A stretch of 64,000 bases of DNA from an uncultured Lachnospiraceae bacterium (lineage in GTDB: Bacteria > Bacillota > Clostridia > Lachnospirales > Lachnospiraceae), in the NCBI GenBank assembly GCA_947629385.1, contig CANRDO010000008.1, forward strand, positions 17,318 through 81,317, read 5' to 3'. The notes under the pieces are model-generated. The model had not been told where the DNA came from. It saw only the letters and a list, made by a program, of their open reading frames with translations, and did no database searches. Below are positions 8,841-15,486 of the stretch, piece by piece; within the stretch, counting starts at the first letter, position 1, and every line of letters begins with the position of its first letter. Both the position numbers and the translations under genes were made by a program.

Positions 8841-9308
8841 CTACTTCGCATTCGGCGGGCAGATCACCGGAGCGTCGAAGCCAGGACTGAACGCGTAGAA
8901 ATTCTTCGCGTCAAGGCTTTCCTGGACATTTCGCAGGGCCTCTCCGAACCGTTGGAAATGCACGACCTCGCGGGCGCGCAGGAAGCGGATCGGATCTGCG
9001 ACCTCCGGCGTATTGTTCACGACGCGGAGGATGTTGTCGTAGGTCGAGCGGGCTTTCTGCTCAGCCGCGAGATCTTCGTGCAGATCGGTGACCGGATCGC
9101 CCTTTACCTGAAATTCGCAGGCGTTGAACGGAATACCGCCCGCGGCCTGCGGCCATACGCCGACCGTGTGATCGATGTAATACGGGCCGAGTCCGGATTT
9201 CTCAATTTCTTCCATTGAGAGTCCTTTTGTGAGTTGATGGATGATCGTGCTCACCATCTCGAGGTGGGCGAGTTCCTCGGTGCCGATGTCGGTATCGAAA
9301 TTGCACAT
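8841..9308 (-). pseudogene. Truncated, chimeric manganese catalase / CotJC-like fragment
   Basis: From the TDIGTEELAHLEM segment to the end it is nearly identical in protein to the full CotJC encoded at 14060-14686, differing at roughly one base in eight or nine. The first 50 residues of CotJC, with part of the di-manganese ligand set, are gone. In their place are eight residues (MCNFDTDI) matching the start of the small gene at 12879-13133. The junction falls inside a CCGATGTCGGT sequence common to both sources. The frame is open from ATG 9308 but lacks a ribosome site. It should not be active as a catalase. Confidence 0.8.
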
Positions 9309-9344
9309 CTGAGAAATACCGTAAAACGGGCACATCACCAATCA

Positions 9345-9373
9345 TTGACGTACTTTTGCTGATAAGTTATAAT
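9345..9373 (+). promoter_or_regulatory. Promoter of the ATP-pyrophosphatase gene
   Basis: TTGACG (9345-9350) and TATAAT (9368-9373) are 17 bases apart. The -35 lies at the edge of a block shared with 13106-13180, where TTGACA occupies the same place. Confidence 0.7.
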
Positions 9374-9432
9374 TAAGGCAATAATCGGAGTTTGAAGAGG
9401 GACTAAGAGTTTTTACCTGAAGGAGTAATTCC

Positions 9433-10074
9433 ATGAAGTTTGCCGTGTCATACAGTTGTGGAAAAGACAGCACTTTGGCTCTCCACAAGATGTTGGAGCA
9501 AGGACATAAACCCGTGTGTTTAGTCGTTATGGTAAATAAGGAGGTTGGCCGCTCTTATTTTCACGGTGCGGACAGCACAATGTTGGAACGTTATGCAAAA
9601 GCTCTGGCGCTTCCCATGATAACTTGCCCCGCAGAAGGGGAAACCTATCAGACAGCATTTGAAACAGGTCTGTTGAAGTCAAAAGAAATGGGCGCTGAAG
9701 CAGTCTGTTTTGGCGATATTGATATTGAGCAAAATCGCCAATGGGAGGAAGAACGCTGTAAAGCTGTCGGGTTGTTTCCCTGCTTTCCATTGTGGCAGCA
9801 AAAGCGGGAGGAGATAGTTTATGAACTAATCCGGCTTGGCTATAAATGCCTGATTAAAAGCATTAACCGGAGGGTTTTGCCTATGGAGCTCCTGGGAACA
9901 TTTATTGACGAAGCATCCATTTCAGTTATGAAGTCGGCGGGTATTGATATTTGCGGGGAGAATGGAGAATATCATACTCTTGCCGTGGATGGGCCGGTTT
10001 TTCGGAAACCGTTAGTATTCCAAATTGGCGATAACATCGAAACGGGCGATTATGCGGTAGCAGATATTAGATAA
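9433..10074 (+). CDS. Dph6-type ATP-pyrophosphatase (diphthine-ammonia ligase family)
   Basis: A 213-residue adenine-nucleotide alpha-hydrolase. The PP-loop SYSCGKDSTLAL is at residues 6-17, and the family motif GENGEYHTLAVDGPVF lies near residue 178. Archaeal and eukaryotic relatives amidate diphthine on elongation factor 2. Bacteria lack diphthamide, so the real substrate here is unknown, and 'diphthine-ammonia ligase' should be read only as a family label. It has its own promoter and a GAAGGAG ribosome site. It lies in the accessory stretch and is more AT-rich than the core genes. Confidence 0.8.
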   Translation: MKFAVSYSCGKDSTLALHKMLEQGHKPVCLVVMVNKEVGRSYFHGADSTMLERYAKALALPMITCPAEGETYQTAFETGLLKSKEMGAEAVCFGDIDIEQNRQWEEERCKAVGLFPCFPLWQQKREEIVYELIRLGYKCLIKSINRRVLPMELLGTFIDEASISVMKSAGIDICGENGEYHTLAVDGPVFRKPLVFQIGDNIETGDYAVADIR

Positions 10075-10113
10075 TAGAAAGAATATAAAAACATTTTTTA
10101 AAGGGATGAGAAT

Positions 10114-10455
10114 ATGTCACAGACCATGCAAAATATATTACAGCAATACGTAAGAGAAGTCGCGAAACTATATGGCTCACATCTGAAACGGGTAATCTTG
10201 TATGGCTCTTATGCCAGAGGAGATTTCAGAGCAGATTCAGATGTGGACATTATGATTCTGCTGGATATTACAGATATTGAGGCGAAAGCTTTTTTTGATC
10301 GGTTGATCGATATTACTTTCGATTATAATATGGAATATGACCTGGATATAAAGCCGGCTGTAAAAAATGAGCAACATTTTCAAAAATGGGTAGCAAATTA
10401 TCCCTTCTATGCAAATATTAATAAGGAGGGAGTTAATTTATATGACGCAGCATGA
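10114..10455 (+). CDS. MNT-type nucleotidyltransferase, antitoxin of a HEPN/MNT pair
   Basis: A minimal nucleotidyltransferase of 113 residues. The active-site signature GSYARGDFRADSDVDIMI (about residues 31-48) supplies the GS motif and two metal-binding Asp residues. In characterised MNT/HEPN pairs this protein neutralises the HEPN ribonuclease, in some cases by adding AMP to it. The downstream HEPN gene starts inside the last 14 bases of this one, which fits a coupled toxin-antitoxin pair. Role by family and context only. Confidence 0.82.
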   Translation: MSQTMQNILQQYVREVAKLYGSHLKRVILYGSYARGDFRADSDVDIMILLDITDIEAKAFFDRLIDITFDYNMEYDLDIKPAVKNEQHFQKWVANYPFYANINKEGVNLYDAA

Positions 10456-10918
10456 ATATGATGACGCCCGTAGGGATTTAGTGCTATATAGAATTGAAAC
10501 AGCGAAAGAAGATCTTGATGCCGCAAAGCTTCTGCTTGCCGCAAAAGCCTATAAGTCGGCTAATAACAGGGCATATTATGCGATTTTTCATTCTGTGAGT
10601 GCTGTTCACGCATTGGATGGTAAGGCATACAGAAGACACAAGGATGCGATTGCGAATTTTAATAAAGATTATGTGAGGACAGAAATTTTTCCGAAAGAAA
10701 TGGGACGGCGGATCACAGGGGCTGAGGCAATTCGGCATTCCAGTGATTACGATGATTTCTATATTGCCAGCAAAGAGGAGATGGAAAAACAGGTTGCCGT
10801 AGCTGAAGAGTTTATAAAACTGATTGAGGAATATTGTACTCGACATCTCGGTAATAATGAAATGTCTGAAACAGTGGGATCAGATGACTCCACAGAGAGA
10901 ACAAAGGGAGGAATTTAA
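10442..10918 (+). CDS. HEPN-domain protein, probable toxin of a HEPN/MNT pair
   Basis: The HEPN helical bundle carries NRAYYAIFH, which supplies the R-x6-H ribonuclease motif. ATG 10442 was chosen because AAGGAGGG lies eleven bases upstream and it overlaps the MNT gene. The protein is 158 residues. The last 20 or so (after EEYCTRHL) are polar, look unlike a HEPN end and run into the next open frame, so the 3' end may have been altered by a small rearrangement. The HEPN core itself looks intact. Confidence 0.78.
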   Translation: MTQHEYDDARRDLVLYRIETAKEDLDAAKLLLAAKAYKSANNRAYYAIFHSVSAVHALDGKAYRRHKDAIANFNKDYVRTEIFPKEMGRRITGAEAIRHSSDYDDFYIASKEEMEKQVAVAEEFIKLIEEYCTRHLGNNEMSETVGSDDSTERTKGGI

Positions 10919-11051
10919 ATTTTACCATTGGAAATTTGTAGCACATTTTTTGTTTATGGATAAAGTTGGCATTATAAATACGCTTAAAAGAAAATCCAAA
11001 CGAAGAAATGTTGCAAATCTAATGGACGATTATAATGGCGCATTTATATGA
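10884..11051 (+). other. Unrecognised short open frame, probable gene remnant
   Basis: An open frame of about 55 codons beginning MTPQREQREEFKFYHW and overlapping the HEPN gene end by 35 bases. It has no convincing ribosome site. Its composition (Lys, Asn and aromatic rich) looks protein-like rather than random. I do not recognise it; it may be the tail of a gene whose front was lost. Confidence 0.3.
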
Positions 11052-11080
11052 ATTATACGCTATATTTCATTTTTTAGACT

Positions 11081-11404
11081 CAGCAACTAGCTTTTGGGCC
11101 CATTGGGAATTGGATGAAGCCAAAGGCTATTCCTAAGGAGTCTGAAGCCATTCAAATGATGCAAAAACAGATACCGGAAATTCAGGCGGGTCCAAGCGCC
11201 GAGGTTATTTCCGAACAGGTGCACGATACGTTCGCGTCTGCGATAAAGAGAGCCCCACACGACGTCAGGATGCATCTAAGAACCCTGCCCCCAAATTGGA
11301 AAGCGTCGTTGGGGAAGATCAATCAGGCCAAAGATCTTGGGATCGACCTTGGCACAAACCAAACCTTAGTTGATCCATACAGAACAGGAGAGGCTGCAGC
11401 ATAA
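11081..11404 (+). pseudogene. Unrecognised gene fragment
   Basis: The frame is open from about 11081 and reads Q-Q-L-A-F-G-P-I-G-N-W before an internal ATG at 11114. It then runs 96 codons, including QKQIPEIQAGPSAEVISEQV and DLGIDLGTNQTLVDPYRTG. There is no ribosome site, and an upstream stop cuts the protein-like reading. I regard it as the 3' part of a broken gene of unknown identity lying beside transposon-like repeats. Confidence 0.35.
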
Positions 11405-11486
11405 ATGAGATAAAGTTTGTTCGGAAGATGGGGTACAGTTTACTGTCTTAGTCCAGAAATGAGGGTACAATTCATTATCCATAAAG

Positions 11487-11723
11487 TGCACCAGTTTTGA
11501 CACGGAGAAAGTCAAAACTGGTGCATTTTCAAAAATAAGAGTTGCTTGCCGGAGAAATGTGGCACAATGAAAAATAAGCGGAATAGCACAGTGCCGCCGT
11601 GTCAAAATTGGTGCATTTTGAGAAAGGGCACGTCATTTATAGCTAATGTATTAGTGTGCTCAGACGCAAATTTCAAGGCGATTTGAGGGCTGATATACGG
11701 CACAAATAGTTAAAATTGGTGCA
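11487..11723. repeat. Four copies of GTYAAAAYTGGTGCA, possible insertion-sequence end
   Basis: An inverted copy at 11487-11501 and a direct copy at 11511-11525 form a perfect 15-base inverted repeat around nine bases. Further direct copies lie at 11601-11615 and 11709-11723. Spaced multiple repeats of this kind occur at the ends of IS21-type elements, but no transposase is present, so this would be a relic. Confidence 0.55.
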
Positions 11724-11904
11724 AAAACGAAAAAACCTCTATAATGATAGGGTAGCTTTTCGAAATTTGCACGGGCTAAATCTGATATGTGACGTGGACA
11801 TGTGGGCAGAGCGAAAAGAAATAAGTAAATGACTAATTTTGACAAAAGGGCTTGGAATATTGATTGTGGGTATAACTAAAATTAATTCGCACCATCTGGC
11901 ATGA

Positions 11905-11938
11905 AATGCCGCAGACTTGTTTATGAGCCTGCGGCATT
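11905..11938. repeat. Hairpin repeat, copy 2
   Basis: Perfect 10-base arms AATGCCGCAG (11905-11914) and CTGCGGCATT (11929-11938), 17 bases downstream of the leftward gene at 11955-12194. It could end or stabilise that transcript. Confidence 0.65.
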
Positions 11939-11954
11939 AATGTAAAGCCATATC

Positions 11955-12194
11955 CTATAAAAGCTCTAAGGAATCTTTCGCATCAACCCACATCTGCAGA
12001 TTCCCGTCAAGATAGAGACGGGCGTATTCAAGCGGCTCATCGATAGCAAGACTGTTTAGGGCATATTCTGATCCGGGAGTGGTTTGCAAAGTTTTTTCTG
12101 CTTCCCAACAGTCAATCCGCAGAAGATAGCCTGCGGTGGTTGCAATGTCAATACTGTTGTGGTTCATATTGTATTCGGCATATATGATGTTCAT
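11955..12194 (-). CDS. Small acidic protein, resembles DUF6061 family
   Basis: A 79-residue protein opening MNIIYAEYNMNHNSIDI and continuing with DPLEYARLYL-like spacing (EPLEYARLYLDGNLQMWVDA). This is the pattern of small DUF6061-type proteins of gut Clostridia; the match is by eye and uncertain. Function unknown. It is the second gene of a leftward pair, 47 bases after the 12242-12484 gene. A decayed copy of its 3' end is at about 8750-8830. Confidence 0.6.
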   Translation of the reverse strand: MNIIYAEYNMNHNSIDIATTAGYLLRIDCWEAEKTLQTTPGSEYALNSLAIDEPLEYARLYLDGNLQMWVDAKDSLELL

Positions 12195-12241
12195 TTTTCA
12201 AATCCCCTTTCCCCGCTGGTATTTTAGATTTTGAAAGCATT

Positions 12242-12484
12242 TCAATCGGTCTTTCCACTTGGCTCATCTTCAAGAAACTGTGGGAAGCTTTCGCAGAGAT
12301 CGTAAAATTCTCTGCCATTGTCGGTTTTTATGCAGACTTTTAGGCATTCCTTGAATATTTCACGCGTCATCTCGGTTCTTCCGTATATGGCGTCCAGTTG
12401 GTATGGCTCATACGCAAGTGTCGTGCGCACCATATTTCCCAATCGCTTGCATTCCTCGGCTGTGTACTCACGATCTGTACTCAT
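12242..12484 (-). CDS. Small protein of unknown function
   Basis: Eighty residues starting MSTDREYTAEECKRLGNMV. The start at 12484 has AAGGGGA seven bases before it; a longer frame starts at 12511 but lacks a site. It is mostly helical and charged, with no motif I recognise. It lies first in a leftward pair with the DUF6061-like gene and diverges from a small XRE regulator across a dyad, which suggests control by that regulator. Confidence 0.55.
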   Translation of the reverse strand: MSTDREYTAEECKRLGNMVRTTLAYEPYQLDAIYGRTEMTREIFKECLKVCIKTDNGREFYDLCESFPQFLEDEPSGKTD

Positions 12485-12523
12485 TTTGGTTCCCCTTTCT
12501 ATCGAAAACATGTCTTTTTCTTA

Positions 12524-12567
12524 ATCATACTCAATATATTGATACTAGTCAATAGATGGAGTATGAT
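12524..12567. promoter_or_regulatory. Dyad between divergent genes, candidate operator
   Basis: ATCATACTC (12524-12532) and GAGTATGAT (12559-12567) are perfect 9-base inverted arms, centred in the 105-base gap between the leftward small gene and the rightward XRE regulator. This is the expected place for an autoregulatory operator. Confidence 0.55.
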
Positions 12568-12589
12568 ACTGTTTTCCCAGGGTGAGGAA

Positions 12590-12802
12590 ATGATCAGCTA
12601 TCAACCATTTTATGATACGTTATTCAAAAAGGGAATTACGGAATATCACCTGATCCATGTTGAGGGGATATCGGCACATACCCTGCATCGCATTAAACAC
12701 GGGGAGTCGATCACAACGAAAACGCTGGATCGGCTGTGTTATATCCTTGACTGTGATGTAAGCGATATCATCTGTCATGACAAAAGTGTGCCGGAGGAAT
12801 GA
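12590..12802 (+). CDS. Small XRE-family DNA-binding regulator
   Basis: Seventy residues, essentially one Cro/C1-type helix-turn-helix of the YozG-like class. It has KKGITEYHLIHVEGIS, then TLHRIKHGESITTKTLDRLC, ending CDVSDIICHD. ATG 12590 is preceded by GGTGAGG. It presumably binds the neighbouring dyad and represses itself and the divergent pair. Confidence 0.75.
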   Translation: MISYQPFYDTLFKKGITEYHLIHVEGISAHTLHRIKHGESITTKTLDRLCYILDCDVSDIICHDKSVPEE

Positions 12803-12827
12803 GACTCTGACGGTTTTCTCAATAATT

Positions 12828-12866
12828 AAGGGATATGCTGCCATTAAAAGCAGTGTATCCCTTTTC
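12828..12866. terminator. Bidirectional terminator, copy 1 of a repeated block
   Basis: AAGGGATATGCTG pairs with CAGTGTATCCCTT and is followed by T-rich sequence. It lies between the XRE gene and the facing gene at 12879-13133. The same block recurs at 13958-13997. Confidence 0.7.
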
Positions 12867-12878
12867 TATAATCTAAAG

Positions 12879-13133
12879 CTATTCCGCTGGTGTAAACAAT
12901 TGCAAACAGAGTGTTTTCAAGAGTTCACGCGATTTCTCGTCCAGTCCGGTCTGTGCCAGATAATCCGCTACGATATTTGCCATATCTTCTGCAGTCACCG
13001 GGCGTTCCTGCCGGATCATCTCAGCCTGTCCATGCATCGCACTCATCATTTCCGTGAGCTTGGAAGTATCTATATCCGCAGAACCACTGGCACTTGTCCG
13101 TAGAATGCCGATGTCGGTATTGAAATTGTACAT
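12879..13133 (-). CDS. Small protein of unknown function
   Basis: Eighty-four residues (MYNFNTDIGILRTSASG at the start, ending LQLFTPAE). It has a predicted helical C-terminal half (EDMANIVADYLAQTGLDEKS) and no recognised domain. No clear ribosome site precedes the start. Its first nine codons and upstream 50 bases are duplicated in front of the cotJC fragment near 9286-9350. It may be a remnant itself. Confidence 0.45.
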   Translation of the reverse strand: MYNFNTDIGILRTSASGSADIDTSKLTEMMSAMHGQAEMIRQERPVTAEDMANIVADYLAQTGLDEKSRELLKTLCLQLFTPAE

Positions 13134-13173
13134 ATGAAAAATACCGTAAAATGGGCAATAATTATATTAATCA

Positions 13174-13201
13174 TTGACAAACATTAAATATTGGGTAGAA
13201 T
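13174..13201 (+). promoter_or_regulatory. Promoter reading toward the DUF4258/YgiT pair
   Basis: TTGACA (13174-13179) and TAGAAT (13196-13201) with a 16-base spacer. The start codon it would serve is about 200 bases away, leaving a long leader that contains a strong hairpin. Confidence 0.55.
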
Positions 13202-13271
13202 ACTATTAAAGGAGTGTCCTTCCAGTAAGTGGACATTCAAAAAGCGTTAGTGTCGCTGCGGTGATGCTACA

Positions 13272-13301
13272 TTCAAGGACTATGGTGACGTAGTCCTTGA
13301 A
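13272..13301. terminator. Strong hairpin in leader, terminator- or attenuator-like
   Basis: TTCAAGGACTA (13272-13282) and TAGTCCTTGAA (13291-13301) are perfect 11-base arms with an 8-base loop, followed by ATATTATTTTAT. It sits between the promoter at 13174 and the gene at 13405. Confidence 0.55.
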
Positions 13302-13404
13302 ATATTATTTTATGCTATCTATAGAGGGATATCTTGCTGGCAGAAAGCAAAGATGTGAACCGCTATTATAACAGGCAATAAATAACCATTGAGGTAGTCC
13401 GTGA

Positions 13405-13716
13405 ATGATTGATATAGAAAAAATCAAAGAATTATGCAAGCAATCTAAAATAAAATGGTCTGGACATGCATCTGAGCGAATACAGCAGAGAGGACTGAGC
13501 AGGGATGATATCATTCATTGTATCATGGGTGGAGAGATCATAGAGCAGTATCCGGATTATTGGTTAAATCCTGCTTGTTTAGTTTTTGGTCATTCGCTAA
13601 ATAATAATATAATTCATGTAGTTATCGGTATAGATGATAATGTCCACATTATAACTGCATACTATCCTAGTGAAGAAAAATTCGAGTCGGATATGAAAAC
13701 CAGAAGGGAGAAATAA
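13405..13716 (+). CDS. DUF4258-domain protein, probable toxin of a type II pair
   Basis: A 103-residue protein with the DUF4258 core: GHASERIQQRGLSRDDIIHC near residues 20-39, then IIEQYPDYWLNPACLVFGHS and HVVIGIDDNVHIITAYYP. Relatives beside YgiT-type zinc-finger proteins are treated as toxin-antitoxin pairs related to MqsR/MqsA, with a ribonuclease-like fold. The partner starts one base after its stop. The activity is inferred from family and neighbour. Confidence 0.78.
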   Translation: MIDIEKIKELCKQSKIKWSGHASERIQQRGLSRDDIIHCIMGGEIIEQYPDYWLNPACLVFGHSLNNNIIHVVIGIDDNVHIITAYYPSEEKFESDMKTRREK

Positions 13717-13717
13717 T

Positions 13718-13942
13718 ATGTGTTTTTACTGTAAAGGCACTATGAAACCGAGCACAACAACACACGTTGTAAATTACAACGGAAGTTTAATTATAATTAA
13801 AAATGTACCTTGCGAAGAGTGTGACCAATGTGGAGAAGTAGAATACTCTGATGAGGTTATGAGACGGTTGGAAACAATTGTAAATAGTGCTAAAAAATTA
13901 TTGCAGGATTTTTCGATTATCGATTACGCGAAAGTGGCATAA
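13718..13942 (+). CDS. YgiT/MqsA-type zinc-finger protein, probable antitoxin
   Basis: Seventy-four residues. Two cysteine pairs, MCFYC and CEECDQC, form the YgiT zinc finger. The usual MqsA C-terminal helix-turn-helix is absent; the protein ends in a short helix (RRLETIVNSAKKLLQ), so it may bind the toxin but not DNA on its own. An AAGGGAGAAA ribosome site lies in the end of the toxin gene. Confidence 0.78.
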   Translation: MCFYCKGTMKPSTTTHVVNYNGSLIIIKNVPCEECDQCGEVEYSDEVMRRLETIVNSAKKLLQDFSIIDYAKVA

Positions 13943-13957
13943 TTGAAAAGCAGAGCC

Positions 13958-13997
13958 AAAGGGATATGCTGCCATAAGAACAGTATATCCCTTTTCT
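13958..13997. terminator. Bidirectional terminator, copy 2 of a repeated block
   Basis: Same stem as 12828-12866 (AAGGGATATGCTG against CAGTATATCCCTT, then TTTTCTGCAG). It lies between the YgiT gene and the facing cotJC gene, so it can end both transcripts. Confidence 0.7.
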
Positions 13998-14059
13998 GCA
14001 GCCTAAAATCATTTCACAGACAATTCCACAGCCGGAATCATCCGTGAGAAATTTTGAGT

Positions 14060-14686
14060 CTACTTTGCGTTCGTCGGGCAGGTCACAGGAGCGTCGAAGC
14101 CCGGACTGAAGGCGTAGAAATTCTTCGCGTCAAGGCCTTCCTGAACTTTCTCAAGGGCCTCTCCGAATCTCTGGAAATGCACAACCTCACGGGCGCGCAG
14201 GAAGCGGATCGGGTCTGCAACCTCCGGCGTGTTGTTCACAACGCGCAGGATGTTGTCGTAGGTCGAGCGGGCTTTCTGCTCCGCCGCCAGATCTTCATGC
14301 AGGTCGGTGACCGGGTCGCCTTTCACCTGGAACTCACAGGCGTTGAACGGAATGCCGCCCGCTGCCTGCGGCCATACGCCGACCGTGTGGTCGATATAGT
14401 ACGGACCGAGCCCGGACCTCTCGACCTCCTCCATCGAAAGGCCTTTCGTGAGCTGATGGATGATCGTGCTCACCATCTCGAGGTGGGCGAGTTCCTCGGT
14501 ACCGATGTCAGTGAGCAAACCGGCTACGCGGCGGTCCTTCATGGAGAAGCGCTGAGACAGATATCGCATGGAAGCGGAGATTTCCCCGTCCGGGCCGCCG
14601 TACTGGCTGGCGATGAACTGCGCGAGCTTCGCGTTCGGCGTCGTAATATTGATCGGATATTCAAGCCTTTTCTCATAATACCACAT
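14060..14686 (-). CDS. cotJC: Manganese catalase-like spore coat protein CotJC
   Basis: A 208-residue member of the di-manganese catalase family found in the inner spore coat. It opens MWYYEKRLEYPINITTPNA, followed by the ligand-bearing helices (TDIGTEELAHLEM, EDLAAEQKARSTYDNIL, AREVVHFQRFGEAL) and the PFNACEFQ segment. Length is normal. It is third in the leftward cotJABC operon, starting three bases after the cotJB stop. The operon is usually transcribed by a mother-cell sigma factor; I could not place that promoter with confidence. Confidence 0.93.
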   Translation of the reverse strand: MWYYEKRLEYPINITTPNAKLAQFIASQYGGPDGEISASMRYLSQRFSMKDRRVAGLLTDIGTEELAHLEMVSTIIHQLTKGLSMEEVERSGLGPYYIDHTVGVWPQAAGGIPFNACEFQVKGDPVTDLHEDLAAEQKARSTYDNILRVVNNTPEVADPIRFLRAREVVHFQRFGEALEKVQEGLDAKNFYAFSPGFDAPVTCPTNAK

Positions 14687-14689
14687 AGC

Positions 14690-15265
14690 TTAGCAATTCC
14701 CTCCTTCCCACGGCCACGGCTGGTTGATCCATTGCCAGCACGTCTCGCAGCTCTCGCCGGCGTGTGTAAGCGTCAGCGGACCGTAGAGCTTTGCGTATTC
14801 ATTCAGCGCCAGATTCCGCTTTTCGTTGAGCTCGCGGAAATACTGCATCCCGTTTTGGCAGTCCGGATGCGTGTCAAGGTAGAGTGTGGCCTCGTATGCG
14901 CCGAAGCTTACCTCATCGATATACTTGAGCAGACTGAGACGGTCGCCGGTCGGAATCTCTGAAACGCGGCTGTATCCGGTATTCGCGGTGCAACTGCAGT
15001 CATTCTGCACGGAACGTTGTGAGTAGCTGTTCGTTGCGGTTGGAGCCGTATTCGTGCTGCAGCCGCAGTCATTCTGTACGGAGCGCTGTGTGTAGCAGTT
15101 CGCCGTGGCTGGAGCCGTGTTCGTGGTGCAGCCACAGTCGCTCTGCGTGGAGCGCTGTACCTGCGCGGGACTCTGACAGCCGCAATTGCCGCGCATACTC
15201 ATGCTGCGCGCATTGGAAGACATATTCTGACTCATATTCATATAGGGATTACGATTGTTGCTCAT
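14690..15265 (-). CDS. cotJB: Spore coat protein CotJB with cysteine-rich repeat extension
   Basis: The last 85 residues are a standard CotJB domain (LLKYIDEVSFGAYEATLYLD, then LYGPLT and WQWINQPWPWEGG). CotJB is normally about 90 residues; this one is 191. The extra N-terminal half begins MSNNRNPYMNMSQNM and then carries about two and a half copies of a 23-residue repeat (residues 37-59, 60-82, 83-97) with QRSVQNDCGC at its core. Paired cysteines fall at 28/30, 44/46, 67/69 and 90/92. The start overlaps the cotJA stop as ATGA, which fixes it. The repeats could cross-link the coat by disulfides. Confidence 0.88.
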   Translation of the reverse strand: MSNNRNPYMNMSQNMSSNARSMSMRGNCGCQSPAQVQRSTQSDCGCTTNTAPATANCYTQRSVQNDCGCSTNTAPTATNSYSQRSVQNDCSCTANTGYSRVSEIPTGDRLSLLKYIDEVSFGAYEATLYLDTHPDCQNGMQYFRELNEKRNLALNEYAKLYGPLTLTHAGESCETCWQWINQPWPWEGGNC

Positions 15266-15486
15266 CTGCAGCAGCCTCCTTTCCCGCAGAATGGTTTGTG
15301 CAGGCAGGGGAAGACCGTACCCACCTGAAGACCTGTGCACAGGTCGTAGGTCGCCTCCCATTGCTGGTACGGGACGTATGCCATCGCAAGCGGGGCCTGT
15401 GCTTCTGTCAAATGATAATAGATTTCATTGACGCAGCTGTTTTCCATGACATCGCAGCCGCAGTCAAGACTTTGTACCTCTGACAT
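15262..15486 (-). CDS. cotJA: Spore coat-associated protein CotJA
   Basis: A 74-residue protein with the CotJA core LAMAYVPYQQWEATYDLCTG followed by L-x-V-G-T-V-F-P. It has more cysteines than usual: CGC near the start and CGKGGCC at the end. It is first of the leftward cotJABC operon. An AAAGGAG ribosome site lies seven bases before ATG 15486. It is needed with CotJB/CotJC for coat assembly in Bacillus; role here by homology. Confidence 0.88.
   Translation of the reverse strand: MSEVQSLDCGCDVMENSCVNEIYYHLTEAQAPLAMAYVPYQQWEATYDLCTGLQVGTVFPCLHKPFCGKGGCCR

Larger units (their letters stand above)
11405..11954. other. 550-base region without a gene; repeats only
   Basis: Very AT-rich. It holds four copies of a 15-base motif (listed separately) and, at its right edge, the hairpin downstream of the 11955-12194 gene. 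Short open frames here have no ribosome sites and no protein-like composition. Confidence 0.6.

Noticed and set aside
9433..10074. Diphthamide synthesis in a bacterium
   Set aside because: The family label comes from archaeal/eukaryotic relatives; bacteria lack diphthamide, so only the ATP-pyrophosphatase fold is claimed.
11660..11845. A 61-codon minus-strand frame in the repeat region
   Set aside because: No ribosome site and no protein-like pattern; it overlaps the repeated motif.
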